A stretch of DNA of 64,000 nt from Clostridia bacterium (GTDB lineage: Bacteria; Bacillota; Peptococcia; DRI-13; UBA5745). A model generated the notes under the pieces. It did no database searches. It was not told the origin of the DNA and saw only the letters and a list, made by a program, of their open reading frames with translations. Both the position numbers and the translations under genes were made by a program. This document shows, piece by piece, positions 1-7,517 of the stretch; positions within the stretch are counted from its first letter, which is position 1, and each line of letters begins with the position of its first letter. Location: NCBI GenBank assembly GCA_018436095.1, contig JAHDMJ010000018.1, positions 322,434 through 386,433 of the forward strand, written 5' to 3'.

Positions 1-1516
1 TGCCGCCCTGAACGATAACCTGGCCGCCGTTCAATTCTACCACCCGGTTGACCGCCGCCGCCATATCCTCAAAGCTATCGCCCATAACGATGATGTTGTG
101 GTTATCGTGGCCCACGGAGGAAGCCAAAGCCCCGCCCCGCAGCTTAAAGCCGCCCATGAAGGCCCGGCCGATGTTGCCGTTTTTGCCGTAACGTTCCACC
201 TGGGCGATATAAAGCACGTCCTGATCGGGGTCGCACTGCACCACTTGATCTTGGACCTTCAGCTCTACTTCCCGGCGGATGGTAAAGGGAATGTGGGGTA
301 AGGTATCCATGACCAGAGCCTTGACTTTTTTTGCTCCGGCGGGAGCTTTGATATGGAAGCTTTCGGGAGTAATGGGAGCAAAGAGGCGGAGGGTGTTCAG
401 CAGGCAGGGGGCGTGCTCTGCCTGAGGATAATCCACCAGCAAAGTTCCGCCTTCGGCCACCAGACGGCCGCCGGCGATAACGGTTTTAACCTGGAAATCT
501 TCCGGGCCGGTGGTGATGTTGATATCTGCCCGGCGTCCCGGGGCTAAGCCGCCGATTTCCCGTTCCAGGCCGAAGGCCCGGGCGGCATTCAGCGTCACCA
601 TTTGAATGGCGGTGACAAAGCCGGCCCCCAGCTTCAATGCCGTGCGCACCGCATCGTCCAGGTGGCCCCGCTCCTCTAAATCAATGGCATGAAGATCGTC
701 GGTGACGATGCTGACCATGGAAGTGTCCAGCTTTCTGTCCAGAACGGCTTGCAGCAGCACCGGCATATTGCGGGCGGCGGAGCCTTCCCGCATCATCAGA
801 TGGCAGCCGCCCCGCAGCCGTTCCAGCACATCTTCTTCGCAATGGGATTCGTGATCCGTGGAAACGCCGGCGGCAATGCAGGCGCTCATATTGGGGCCCA
901 GCATTTCCGGCAGATGGCCTTGCAAGGATTTGCCCAGAGCTTTGGCAGCGTCCAGAGAATCCATGAGGTCGGGGAATTCCGCCAGAATATAGGGGCCTAC
1001 GCATTCGCTGAGGCCTACGGCATCCGGCCGGGCCAAGGCTTTCTTGATGATTTCCGTATCAAAGCTGCCGCCGCTGGTTTCCAAATTGGGGGAAAAGGGC
1101 ACATGAGAGGGCACCACAAAATACAGCTTCAAATCAGTAGCTTTGGCCTCCTCCAGGACGGCTTCAATGCCTTCCAGTCCGGCGACGACGCCGATTTCGT
1201 GAAGGTCTGTCATAATGGCGGTAGTACCATGAGCCAGTACAGCGCCGGCGAAATTTCGGATGGAAAGGGAGGCGCTTTCGGGATGGATGTGACCGTCTAC
1301 AAAGCCGGGGGTGATATACTGGCCCTGAGCGTCCAGAACTTTGGTATCCGGTCCGATGCAGTAGTCCACATCGCCGACGGCCGCGATGGTATCACCGCAC
1401 AGAGCCACACCCCCCGGATAGATCTCCCCGGAATAGACGTTGACGATCTGGCCGTTTTTGACCACCAGGTCGGCGGGACGGCTGCCTTTAGCCACGGCTA
1501 GTAATTGATGATTCAT
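1..1516 (-). CDS. ade: adenine deaminase, C-terminal part cut by window edge
   Basis: Hydrolyses adenine to hypoxanthine and ammonia in purine salvage; cytoplasmic metal-dependent amidohydrolase. Reading the minus strand gives an open frame of 505 codons that runs off the left edge, so roughly the last 70-100 residues are missing. Visible family marks are the metal-binding GHIHPES (about residues 75-81), the GTTAIMTDLHE stretch after it, a SHCEEDV loop and IVTDDLHA near residue 285, followed by the NAARAFGLEREIGG C-lobe of adenine deaminases. The ATG at 1516 is preferred over the in-frame ATG at 1522 because an AAGGAGGT ribosome site ends 8 bases before it. It lies about 50 bases downstream of another amidohydrolase gene on the same strand, so the two are probably one operon expressed from the MerR-type promoter near 3000. 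Family assignment is firm. Confidence 0.93.
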   Translation of the reverse strand, partial: MNHQLLAVAKGSRPADLVVKNGQIVNVYSGEIYPGGVALCGDTIAAVGDVDYCIGPDTKVLDAQGQYITPGFVDGHIHPESASLSIRNFAGAVLAHGTTAIMTDLHEIGVVAGLEGIEAVLEEAKATDLKLYFVVPSHVPFSPNLETSGGSFDTEIIKKALARPDAVGLSECVGPYILAEFPDLMDSLDAAKALGKSLQGHLPEMLGPNMSACIAAGVSTDHESHCEEDVLERLRGGCHLMMREGSAARNMPVLLQAVLDRKLDTSMVSIVTDDLHAIDLEERGHLDDAVRTALKLGAGFVTAIQMVTLNAARAFGLEREIGGLAPGRRADINITTGPEDFQVKTVIAGGRLVAEGGTLLVDYPQAEHAPCLLNTLRLFAPITPESFHIKAPAGAKKVKALVMDTLPHIPFTIRREVELKVQDQVVQCDPDQDVLYIAQVERYGKNGNIGRAFMGGFKLRGGALASSVGHDNHNIIVMGDSFEDMAAAVNRVVELNGGQVIVQGG

Positions 1517-1565
1517 GTACATACCTCCTTATTTATTCTTTGTGCTTTTGTCGGATCATGGTGAT

Positions 1566-2927
1566 TTAGACTTTTACCACCGGGAAGCGGTGGGGTATCC
1601 GGATATTGGCCCTGTCATAAATGGCGGCTCCCCGCCGGCAAGCCTCTTCTAAAATGGCGTCCTCATCGAGGGTCAGAATTTTTCTGTCCCGCATCAGCCA
1701 TTTGCCGTCGCACATGGTGGATTCCACATTTTCCGAACGCATAGCCGTGACTAAGGAGGCAATGGGATCATTAACGGGCATCATGGAAGGGCCGTAAGGA
1801 TTGATAATAATCAGATCCGCCTTCTTGCCGGCCTCCAGAGAGCCGTAGAGATCCTCGTCCAGCAGGGCCCGGGCCCCGTTTTTCGTCACCATCCGTAAAA
1901 TATCCTCAGAGGGCACTACCGTGGAGTCCAGCCGCCAGCCTTTATGAATCAATGAAGTAAGCCACATTTCATCAATGATGTTCATGCGGTTGCTGGAGGA
2001 GGCGCCGTCTGTACCGATGGTGACACAGATGCCTTCGTCCAGCATCCGGGGGATTTTGGCAAAGCCCAAAACCCGCATGGCGGAAGCCGGATTGTGGCTG
2101 ACTTTGACGTCCCGCTTTTTGAATAAGGCCACTTCTTCGTTGGTCAGCCAAACGCTGTGGACGGCCAGCAGGTTTTTATCGAGAACCCCCAGTTTTTCCA
2201 GGTGGGTCACCGTAGGTTCGCCGTATTTTTCCATAGTATAATCGATTTCGCTTTTGGCCTCGGCTACGTGCATATGGACGCCTACGCCATAGCGGTCCGC
2301 CAATTCCTTGGTGCGGACAATTAAATCGTCGGTATTGTTGAAAATAGTACGCAGGCCAAACCAGACTTGGACCCGGCCCCCGGCGGTATTATGGAAACGC
2401 TGAAAATCCTCTAATTGCTGCTCCAGTTCTTCGCCGGCGGTTTTTTGCCAGATAGCCGGCAGTCCTGTGCCGCAGTCCATGACGGACTTGGCCAGCTTTG
2501 CCCGCAGGCCGGCTTCTGCCACAGCCCGGGCCATACCTGATACGAACTGGCCTCCCGGCTCGGCAAAGGAGGTGACGCCGGAGCGGATCAGTTCAAGGCA
2601 GCACATCAGGGTAGAAACATAGGAATCCTCTTCCGTCATGTTGCTTTCGTAGGGCCACATCCGCTTATGGAGCCAGGTGATGAAATCCACGTCGTCGCCT
2701 ACGCCCCGGGAGATCTGCTGAGAAGTATGGACGTGGGTATTGACAAAGCCCGGCAGCACATACTTGCCTTTTAAATCCACAATCTCCGCCTGGGGAGATA
2801 TCAACTCAGGATCAATAGCCCCTACGGCGATAATGCGGTCCTTCTCAATGAGTACGCCGCCGCCATCGTAGACCCTTTCGTCCTTGCCCATAGTCACAAT
2901 ATAGCCATTTTTCAAATAAGTCTGCAT
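1566..2927 (-). CDS. amidohydrolase of the MTA/SAH deaminase - chlorohydrolase (TrzN/AtzA) group
   Basis: A 453-residue metal-dependent hydrolase, normal length for the cytosine-deaminase-like amidohydrolases. It shows the N-terminal beta strand region, the NTHVHTS metal site (His65 and His67), a third histidine in HMHVAEAKSE near residue 218, a fourth in AVHSVWL near 257 and the aspartate in GTDGASSSN near 305. These proteins deaminate purine-like or triazine rings; members include 5-methylthioadenosine/S-adenosylhomocysteine deaminase and guanine deaminase-like enzymes, and the substrate cannot be fixed from sequence. Being upstream of adenine deaminase in the same direction argues for a purine or purine-nucleoside derivative. 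The start has an AAGGAGGG site 6-7 bases upstream. Transcription probably starts from the divergent region shared with the MerR gene. Confidence 0.85.
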   Translation of the reverse strand: MQTYLKNGYIVTMGKDERVYDGGGVLIEKDRIIAVGAIDPELISPQAEIVDLKGKYVLPGFVNTHVHTSQQISRGVGDDVDFITWLHKRMWPYESNMTEEDSYVSTLMCCLELIRSGVTSFAEPGGQFVSGMARAVAEAGLRAKLAKSVMDCGTGLPAIWQKTAGEELEQQLEDFQRFHNTAGGRVQVWFGLRTIFNNTDDLIVRTKELADRYGVGVHMHVAEAKSEIDYTMEKYGEPTVTHLEKLGVLDKNLLAVHSVWLTNEEVALFKKRDVKVSHNPASAMRVLGFAKIPRMLDEGICVTIGTDGASSSNRMNIIDEMWLTSLIHKGWRLDSTVVPSEDILRMVTKNGARALLDEDLYGSLEAGKKADLIIINPYGPSMMPVNDPIASLVTAMRSENVESTMCDGKWLMRDRKILTLDEDAILEEACRRGAAIYDRANIRIPHRFPVVKV

Positions 2928-2952
2928 GACAACCCTCCTTATCTATGTAGAA

Positions 2953-2981
2953 TTGCTGACCGATAAAAATTATGCTATGAT
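2953..2981 (+). promoter_or_regulatory. predicted promoter of the MerR-family gene
   Basis: TTGCTG (2953-2958), a 17-base gap and TATGAT (2976-2981) preceded by TGc, which makes an extended -10. Transcription would start near 2988, immediately before the perfect palindrome at 2990-3010, so a protein bound there could block it (autorepression). Inference from sequence only. Confidence 0.55.
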
Positions 2982-2982
2982 C

Positions 2983-3013
2983 AGTTTACAACCTATAATA
3001 ATTATAGGTTCAA
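2983..3013 (-). promoter_or_regulatory. MerR-type operator and promoter for the amidohydrolase-adenine deaminase operon
   Basis: A perfect inverted repeat occupies 2990-3010: AACCTATAAT, one central A, then its exact reverse complement. On the minus strand TTGAAC (3013-3008) and TAAACT (2988-2983) stand 19 bases apart, with the palindrome filling the spacer. An overlong 19-base spacer carrying a dyad is the hallmark of promoters that MerR proteins activate by DNA distortion. The adjacent gene encodes such a protein. Box matches are moderate, the dyad is unambiguous. Confidence 0.65.
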
Positions 3014-3056
3014 GCCCTGTTTTATTTTTATTTTGTATTTATGGAGGGAAGGCAGC

Positions 3057-3839
3057 GTGAAAGAATACCTGACAATCGGTGAGATGGCGGAGATTTTTCA
3101 TATGGATGTGCAGCTTTTACGCCACTATGACGCCAAGGGGCTGCTGGTGCCCTCCCGCCGCAATGCCGCCAATGGCCGGCGTTTTTACTATTTCGACCAG
3201 GTTTACCCTTTGGCCACCATCCGCTACCTGCGGAAGCTGGGCTATTCTTTAGATAAAATCAATAAATTTTTATATGCCGACGACGTCAATAAGAATGTGG
3301 ATACTTTGGTTGAGCAGACCGTTATTTTGCGGCGGCGCTGTGAAGAGTTGATGGATACCATCAACATTATTCAAAAAAAGCTGGATTTCATTGAGGCAGA
3401 GAGCCAGTTCACCCAAAAGGACAGCTTCCGGATTAAGACCTATCCCCAGCGGCAGTTTATCCATATAGGCGACGAGCTTAATTTGTTTACCCATGAGTTG
3501 TTCTACTTCTATCCTACGGTAGGCTTTTATCAAGGGGAGAAAAAATGGTTTGGCGCTTATTTATTTGATGAGCTCTTTGATGGAGAAGCTGCCGGGCCGG
3601 CCCTGTCCCAAGGAGCGGAGCAGGCCGTCATCCCCGCTGTCATCCCCGGCGGCCGCTATTTATGCGGCTACCATTACGGGCCTTACCATAAGATTCAGGA
3701 AAGCATTGACAAGCTGTATGCCGCCGGCCGGGAGTACAAGCTGGAGGAATGTGTGGTGACCCTGAACATTATCGATCAGTTTGTAGAGGGCCATCCCGCC
3801 AATTACATTACAGCTTTAGAGGTTTTGATTAAAGAATAA
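3057..3839 (+). CDS. MerR-family regulator with GyrI/BmrR-like ligand-binding domain
   Basis: Residues 1-70 form a MerR winged helix (YLTIGEMAEIFHMDVQLLRHYDAKGLL, then NGRRFYYFDQVYPLATIRYL), followed by a dimerising helix (about 75-115) and a C-terminal GyrI-like effector domain that ends with GGRYLCGYHYGPYHKI and ANYITALEVLIKE. This is the layout of BmrR-type drug or metabolite sensors; there is no cysteine metal site of the MerR metal group. GTG at 3057 is chosen because GGAGGGAAGG lies just before it; an upstream in-frame TTG at 3033 would put the ribosome site inside the gene. Divergent from the amidohydrolase operon with a MerR-style operator in between, so it likely switches that operon in response to a small ligand, perhaps a purine-like compound (inference). 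Confidence 0.85.
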   Translation: MKEYLTIGEMAEIFHMDVQLLRHYDAKGLLVPSRRNAANGRRFYYFDQVYPLATIRYLRKLGYSLDKINKFLYADDVNKNVDTLVEQTVILRRRCEELMDTINIIQKKLDFIEAESQFTQKDSFRIKTYPQRQFIHIGDELNLFTHELFYFYPTVGFYQGEKKWFGAYLFDELFDGEAAGPALSQGAEQAVIPAVIPGGRYLCGYHYGPYHKIQESIDKLYAAGREYKLEECVVTLNIIDQFVEGHPANYITALEVLIKE

Positions 3840-3870
3840 GTCATCAATCTGCAATGAATAAGGATGAAAA

Positions 3871-3918
3871 AGAGAAAGGGGCCGGCCCAACAAAACAGTT
3901 GGATCAGTCCCTTTCTCG
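3871..3918 (-). terminator. hairpin between convergent genes, terminator for the leftward cassette
   Basis: GAGAAAGGG near 3872 pairs with CCCTTTCTC ending at 3917, with inner pairing around CCCAAC/GTTGG. On the minus strand the stem is followed by TTTTTC, giving a U-rich tail; on the plus strand there is no U run. It would stop leftward transcription of the 4278-5204 gene, although some 360 bases downstream of it. Confidence 0.5.
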
Positions 3919-4030
3919 TGGGCTTAAAACTCCTTGGCGAGTCGTTAAAACAAGGATTCCTGCGCTCTATCCTGTAACAGGTCCTTTTTAGGGAAATCAA
4001 AACGGTCTTAACCAGTAAACTGGGGACTCA

Positions 4031-4249
4031 CCTGTGCAAAAATTGCGATTGTATTCAATTGCCTAAGGCCAGGTGAGCAAAAATTGCGATTGTGTGTAAA
4101 ATGCAAGGAGGAAATCTGCGCACAACTGGAGTTTTTGAACAAATCCCGCCGAAAATAGGATTAAGTTGGCCTGCAATTTACACACAAACGAAAAAATTGA
4201 ACAGGCGGGGGCTGGAAACCGTATACAAACGAAAATTTTGCACAAAATC
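4031..4249. repeat. 40-base-period inverted repeat element, subtype B (intact copy)
   Basis: Fills the non-coding gap between two convergent genes (3840-4277). Two direct units, GCAAAAATTGCGATTGT, start near 4036 and 4076, 40 bases apart. After a centre containing GTTGGCC, two inverted units (ACAAACGAAAAAATTGAACA near 4183 and ACAAACGAAAATTTTGCACA near 4225) follow 42 bases apart. A related copy at 60708-61726 shares the centre (TAAAATGCA, GAAATCTGC) and the right units. No credible protein is encoded. Confidence 0.7.
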
Positions 4250-4277
4250 AGTGCTCTCCTTTTCATACGCTCCCAAT

Positions 4278-5204
4278 TTAACCGACAATAAAAACGGGAA
4301 AATATAAGCTGGTATCGTTAACGTCAACTTCCTTAACGGTTGTTCCGGAGGAATATATAATGAAGAATATTTTATCGTTAATCCTGTCATACAAAATATC
4401 ATAAGGGCCTATGGTGAATTTATAGAATCTGGATACCTCTCCGATATACAACATTCTATCTATTTCCTTTTTGATGCCTGCAAGTTCACTGTCAAACCTA
4501 TGGGGATTTTCCTTTGCGTTTTCAAGGTTTTGCCTTAGGCTTTTTGAAAAGTTTTCAAGCCCCTCAAGACACACAGCTTGTGTTTTTTTCATGGCTTCTT
4601 CTACCGTCACCGAATGGCTAAAATCATATTTTTCGTCAATGATTATGTTTGCAAAATCCCTGATTATAGTGTTGGCAGGAGACACCGGCATCAGCGTATC
4701 ATAATAATAGGTAAAATCCGGTGATAGCTCTGAGGAATAATCAACGGAAGCGTCTAAGTTTTCCGCAACAAATCTCAAAGGTACATAGGTAAGATCCTTG
4801 TATATTATGGCCGGATAACCTAAATCAATTTCTGCTTCGTTGACAAAAGCGGCGTTACTATCAATCGTCAGAACTATCTCTTTTTGAGTTTTTTTAATGG
4901 TAACTGTCCTCTTACTCCCGTCCCAATCTACAGCAGCCCCTAATTCCTGGGCAATTAACCGTACAGGCACTAATGCCCTGTCATTTCTGATGATTGTTTC
5001 ATAGTCCGTTATTGGAGTTCCGTTCAAAAATAAGAGGGCAGCATTCTCCTGCAAATCAACCTCAGTGCCGTTTGATAGAATAATTCTATCGGATGAATAT
5101 AATGCTGCCGGATTTCCTTTTTCAATAGCCGAAGCCTGTACGGCCCCAATGTTTGAACAAAGAATTAACATTGCCATAATTAAACAGGAAACAGATTTTT
5201 TCAT
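4278..5204 (-). CDS. secreted stalk-domain (copper amine oxidase N-terminal-like) protein
   Basis: 308 residues. The first 22-25 residues (MKKSVSCLIMAMLILCSNIG then AVQASA) form a signal peptide. Residues about 40-150 carry two copies of the stalk-type beta repeat known from PF07833 (ALVPVRLIAQELGAAVDW and TYVPLRFVAENLDASVDY), a cell-surface domain common in Firmicutes. The C-terminal half, rich in charged helices and ending in FPVFIVG, is not recognised. The start at 5204 is chosen because GGAGGTGG lies before it and the signal peptide begins there; the frame is open further upstream but overlaps the preceding gene. It is the last gene of an AT-rich leftward run with an FRG protein 40 bases upstream. 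Function unknown. Confidence 0.75.
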   Translation of the reverse strand: MKKSVSCLIMAMLILCSNIGAVQASAIEKGNPAALYSSDRIILSNGTEVDLQENAALLFLNGTPITDYETIIRNDRALVPVRLIAQELGAAVDWDGSKRTVTIKKTQKEIVLTIDSNAAFVNEAEIDLGYPAIIYKDLTYVPLRFVAENLDASVDYSSELSPDFTYYYDTLMPVSPANTIIRDFANIIIDEKYDFSHSVTVEEAMKKTQAVCLEGLENFSKSLRQNLENAKENPHRFDSELAGIKKEIDRMLYIGEVSRFYKFTIGPYDILYDRINDKIFFIIYSSGTTVKEVDVNDTSLYFPVFIVG

Positions 5205-5244
5205 TTGTACCACCTCCATTATAAAATTACATAATAATACCATA

Positions 5245-6042
5245 TTACCAGCGGGAATGCTCATATAATCCCCATTGGGCAGAATTAATGCTGCAAAAAC
5301 CTTCAAAGTCGGGAAACATAGAATTTAAAGTTATGTCAAAATAGCTGGTCAGAAATTCGTTGCAGGTTTTTTTAAGTTCTGGCGATATGGCGATAAAGTT
5401 ATAATAACAATCTTTATCCTCCATGCTTAGACTGCCGTATTTGCCATCTATGTATTTACTGCATAAAAAGACTGCATGCTGTGCAGATATTCTGCGGCTG
5501 ACAATGGGGGGAGAAATGCAATAGATATAATTATCGCCGCTTTCAGCTATCAGCTTTTGGAAATCTTTATAAGTAAAATCAAAATCAAAGTCATCTTCGT
5601 GGCCGCCAATTATATTGGTGTCTATTCCCAGCAAAAGACCGTATTCATTTAAACGTTCTTTATTATAACAACAAAAGAATAATCCGACCAACATACTTTT
5701 TGAGAAATCGACTAATCTTGTGGCGGCGCCATGATGTTGTAATTTGGCCAGCAGTTCAAAATCTGATAGTTTTCTGTTATGCTCGTCAAAATCAAAAAGT
5801 GTCTTCCTGGCCTTTTTTAATAGTTCTTGCTCATAATAAGCGATGTGCCATTCCGTAATCTTTTTTTCGCTTTGCTGATCGTTTTTAAGCCTTCTGGCCG
5901 CTCCCGAGTCAATTCTCCAACCAATATCCGACTGACCTCTCCAGAAGTTCACGTGTTTGCAATGGTGATTTACAAATTCCAAAAGCTCAATGAAGGATTC
6001 TGGGGAAGCAATACTTCCAAAAATAGAGTCAATATGTTTCAT
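5245..6042 (-). CDS. FRG-domain protein
   Basis: 265 residues with the FRG domain named after its Phe/Trp-Arg-Gly motif: FWRGQSDIGWRI at about 33-44 and LLAKLQHHGAATRLVDFS at about 94-111, the two most conserved blocks of PF08867. The biochemical role of FRG domains is not established; they occur in many accessory and mobile regions. There is no signal peptide or membrane segment. GGAGATGG precedes the ATG. It starts 18 bases after the stop of the HExxH gene, so the two are probably translated from one message. Base composition is clearly richer in A+T than in the flanking GGDEF/EAL and MerR genes, which suggests recent transfer. Confidence 0.8.
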   Translation of the reverse strand: MKHIDSIFGSIASPESFIELLEFVNHHCKHVNFWRGQSDIGWRIDSGAARRLKNDQQSEKKITEWHIAYYEQELLKKARKTLFDFDEHNRKLSDFELLAKLQHHGAATRLVDFSKSMLVGLFFCCYNKERLNEYGLLLGIDTNIIGGHEDDFDFDFTYKDFQKLIAESGDNYIYCISPPIVSRRISAQHAVFLCSKYIDGKYGSLSMEDKDCYYNFIAISPELKKTCNEFLTSYFDITLNSMFPDFEGFCSINSAQWGLYEHSRW

Positions 6043-6060
6043 CTAAGTACCATCTCCATA

Positions 6061-7509
6061 TTAGTCAGATATTTTCCAATTTGGCGCCAATAAATCACAC
6101 ATTGCCACTAACCAGTAACATTCGGGATGTTGGGGAGGCATAGAAAGTGGAAGTTTACCACAGGTTTCAATTTTTATTGAGCAAATATTTTTAAAAGGGC
6201 AAGTAAAATTAGTTTTATTTAATTCGAAAAGTTGGTCAATTGCATTAGTGATACTATACCATCCAAGACTTGCGTCAGTTTTGTCCAATATTATTATACT
6301 ATTTAAATCATAATGATTCTCTAAAGCTAGAGGAGAAGGCAGTGCTTTATAAAAATAATCTGCCGCCCAAAATATAGGATTTGCTTTATAATACTCAAAA
6401 AATTTGATGTGATGATTTAAGTAATAGATCAGGTAACTTTCTAATGAATCCGCTTCTCTGTTTTCTTCAATCAAGGTATGATTTATTTCATCTATTTTAC
6501 TTTTTGAGAACAATATATGCTGCTTTGCTATCTCAACAGGCATTGCCCAATTATTACTTTCAAATACGCTTATAATCCACTGCTTTATGTCTTGGAGGGA
6601 AGTGGGTGCAGCTTTTAACTCTGAAAGACTATCAAGAAACGCCTTGAATCTTTCGATAGGATTTGATTCTTTTGTACTTCTATTAATGGGATACATTAAA
6701 CAATTTGAAATAATAGCCAGCATTAGTTCGATTGATACGTTTTTTGTTGCATTCTTTAAACCGTTGATAACTGAGTTGTAAATCCAGAGATCAGGTTTTT
6801 GATATCTGTTCAAATATGAGTGAGACTCCGATTCCCCCAAAATGTCATACAGGCTAAAAAACTCTGTTAAAACAGCCGAGGCCTCCAGTAATGAAATCCC
6901 CGTTAAAGGTACATCACTAAAAAAATATTCTGGGTTCTTACCATTAGATGAAACAAAAGGCATATCTTTTAAATAAGGTAAGCTAAATGCCTTTTTTGTT
7001 ACTTCTCTTATATCAGAATCTATATTTTCAACTTGAAATACTTTCTGCTTTATGAACTTTTTATAAAGACTATTGTAATGCGAGAATTCCAAAGCATGTT
7101 GGTCACTGGCCATATGATAAAAAGTCTTTTTTAACGGCAAACTAATTTCGATGGACTCTGTGGATAAATGTCTTAAAATCATGATTATTCTTGAATAATA
7201 CTCTACCGATGACCAAAACAATTCAAAGCCCAATGTTGTACCAATGTAATCATGCCAATGTTTTCTTTCATGAATTGGTGTTGCAATACTTACTAAAAAG
7301 TGTTGACGGTCTTTAACATCAATATTGCTTAGTTCATTTTGTAAAAATAGGGCAATATCTTGGCTCGAATGTAATCTGGCAATTTGTTTTAGTGCACGTT
7401 GCGATAATTCAGGCTTCATATATAAGGAGATGATTCCCGACATAAAATTTAGTTTGCCGGCTGCTTTTTTCCAAAGTGCCAGCTCTCTTCTTTCAAAAGA
7501 TTTTTCCAT
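6061..7509 (-). CDS. unrecognised 482-residue protein with HExxH metallopeptidase-like motif
   Basis: I do not recognise the family. The sequence contains HERKH (His80-Glu81-x-x-His84) within ATPIHERKHWHDYIG, and SLLEASAVLTEF around residue 209, whose glutamate could be the third zinc ligand of a gluzincin-type peptidase. The rest is mostly helical, with no signal peptide. Near the C-terminus there is a cysteine group (CPFKNICSIKIETC and a fourth Cys before YWLV). The ATG at 7509 lies 8 bases after the stop of the GGDEF/EAL gene, and its weak ribosome site (AGAAAGG) overlaps that stop; the open frame continues upstream in another gene's sequence and is not used. AT-rich and Lys/Ile/Asn-rich, unlike the gene before it. 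Paired with an FRG-domain gene. Confidence 0.75.
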   Translation of the reverse strand: MEKSFERRELALWKKAAGKLNFMSGIISLYMKPELSQRALKQIARLHSSQDIALFLQNELSNIDVKDRQHFLVSIATPIHERKHWHDYIGTTLGFELFWSSVEYYSRIIMILRHLSTESIEISLPLKKTFYHMASDQHALEFSHYNSLYKKFIKQKVFQVENIDSDIREVTKKAFSLPYLKDMPFVSSNGKNPEYFFSDVPLTGISLLEASAVLTEFFSLYDILGESESHSYLNRYQKPDLWIYNSVINGLKNATKNVSIELMLAIISNCLMYPINRSTKESNPIERFKAFLDSLSELKAAPTSLQDIKQWIISVFESNNWAMPVEIAKQHILFSKSKIDEINHTLIEENREADSLESYLIYYLNHHIKFFEYYKANPIFWAADYFYKALPSPLALENHYDLNSIIILDKTDASLGWYSITNAIDQLFELNKTNFTCPFKNICSIKIETCGKLPLSMPPQHPECYWLVAMCDLLAPNWKISD

Positions 7510-7517
7510 GTTTATAA

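Noticed and set aside
689-1501. Open frame of 270 codons opposite to adenine deaminase
   Set aside because: The minus-strand frame has all adenine deaminase motifs; this one has none and no ribosome site.
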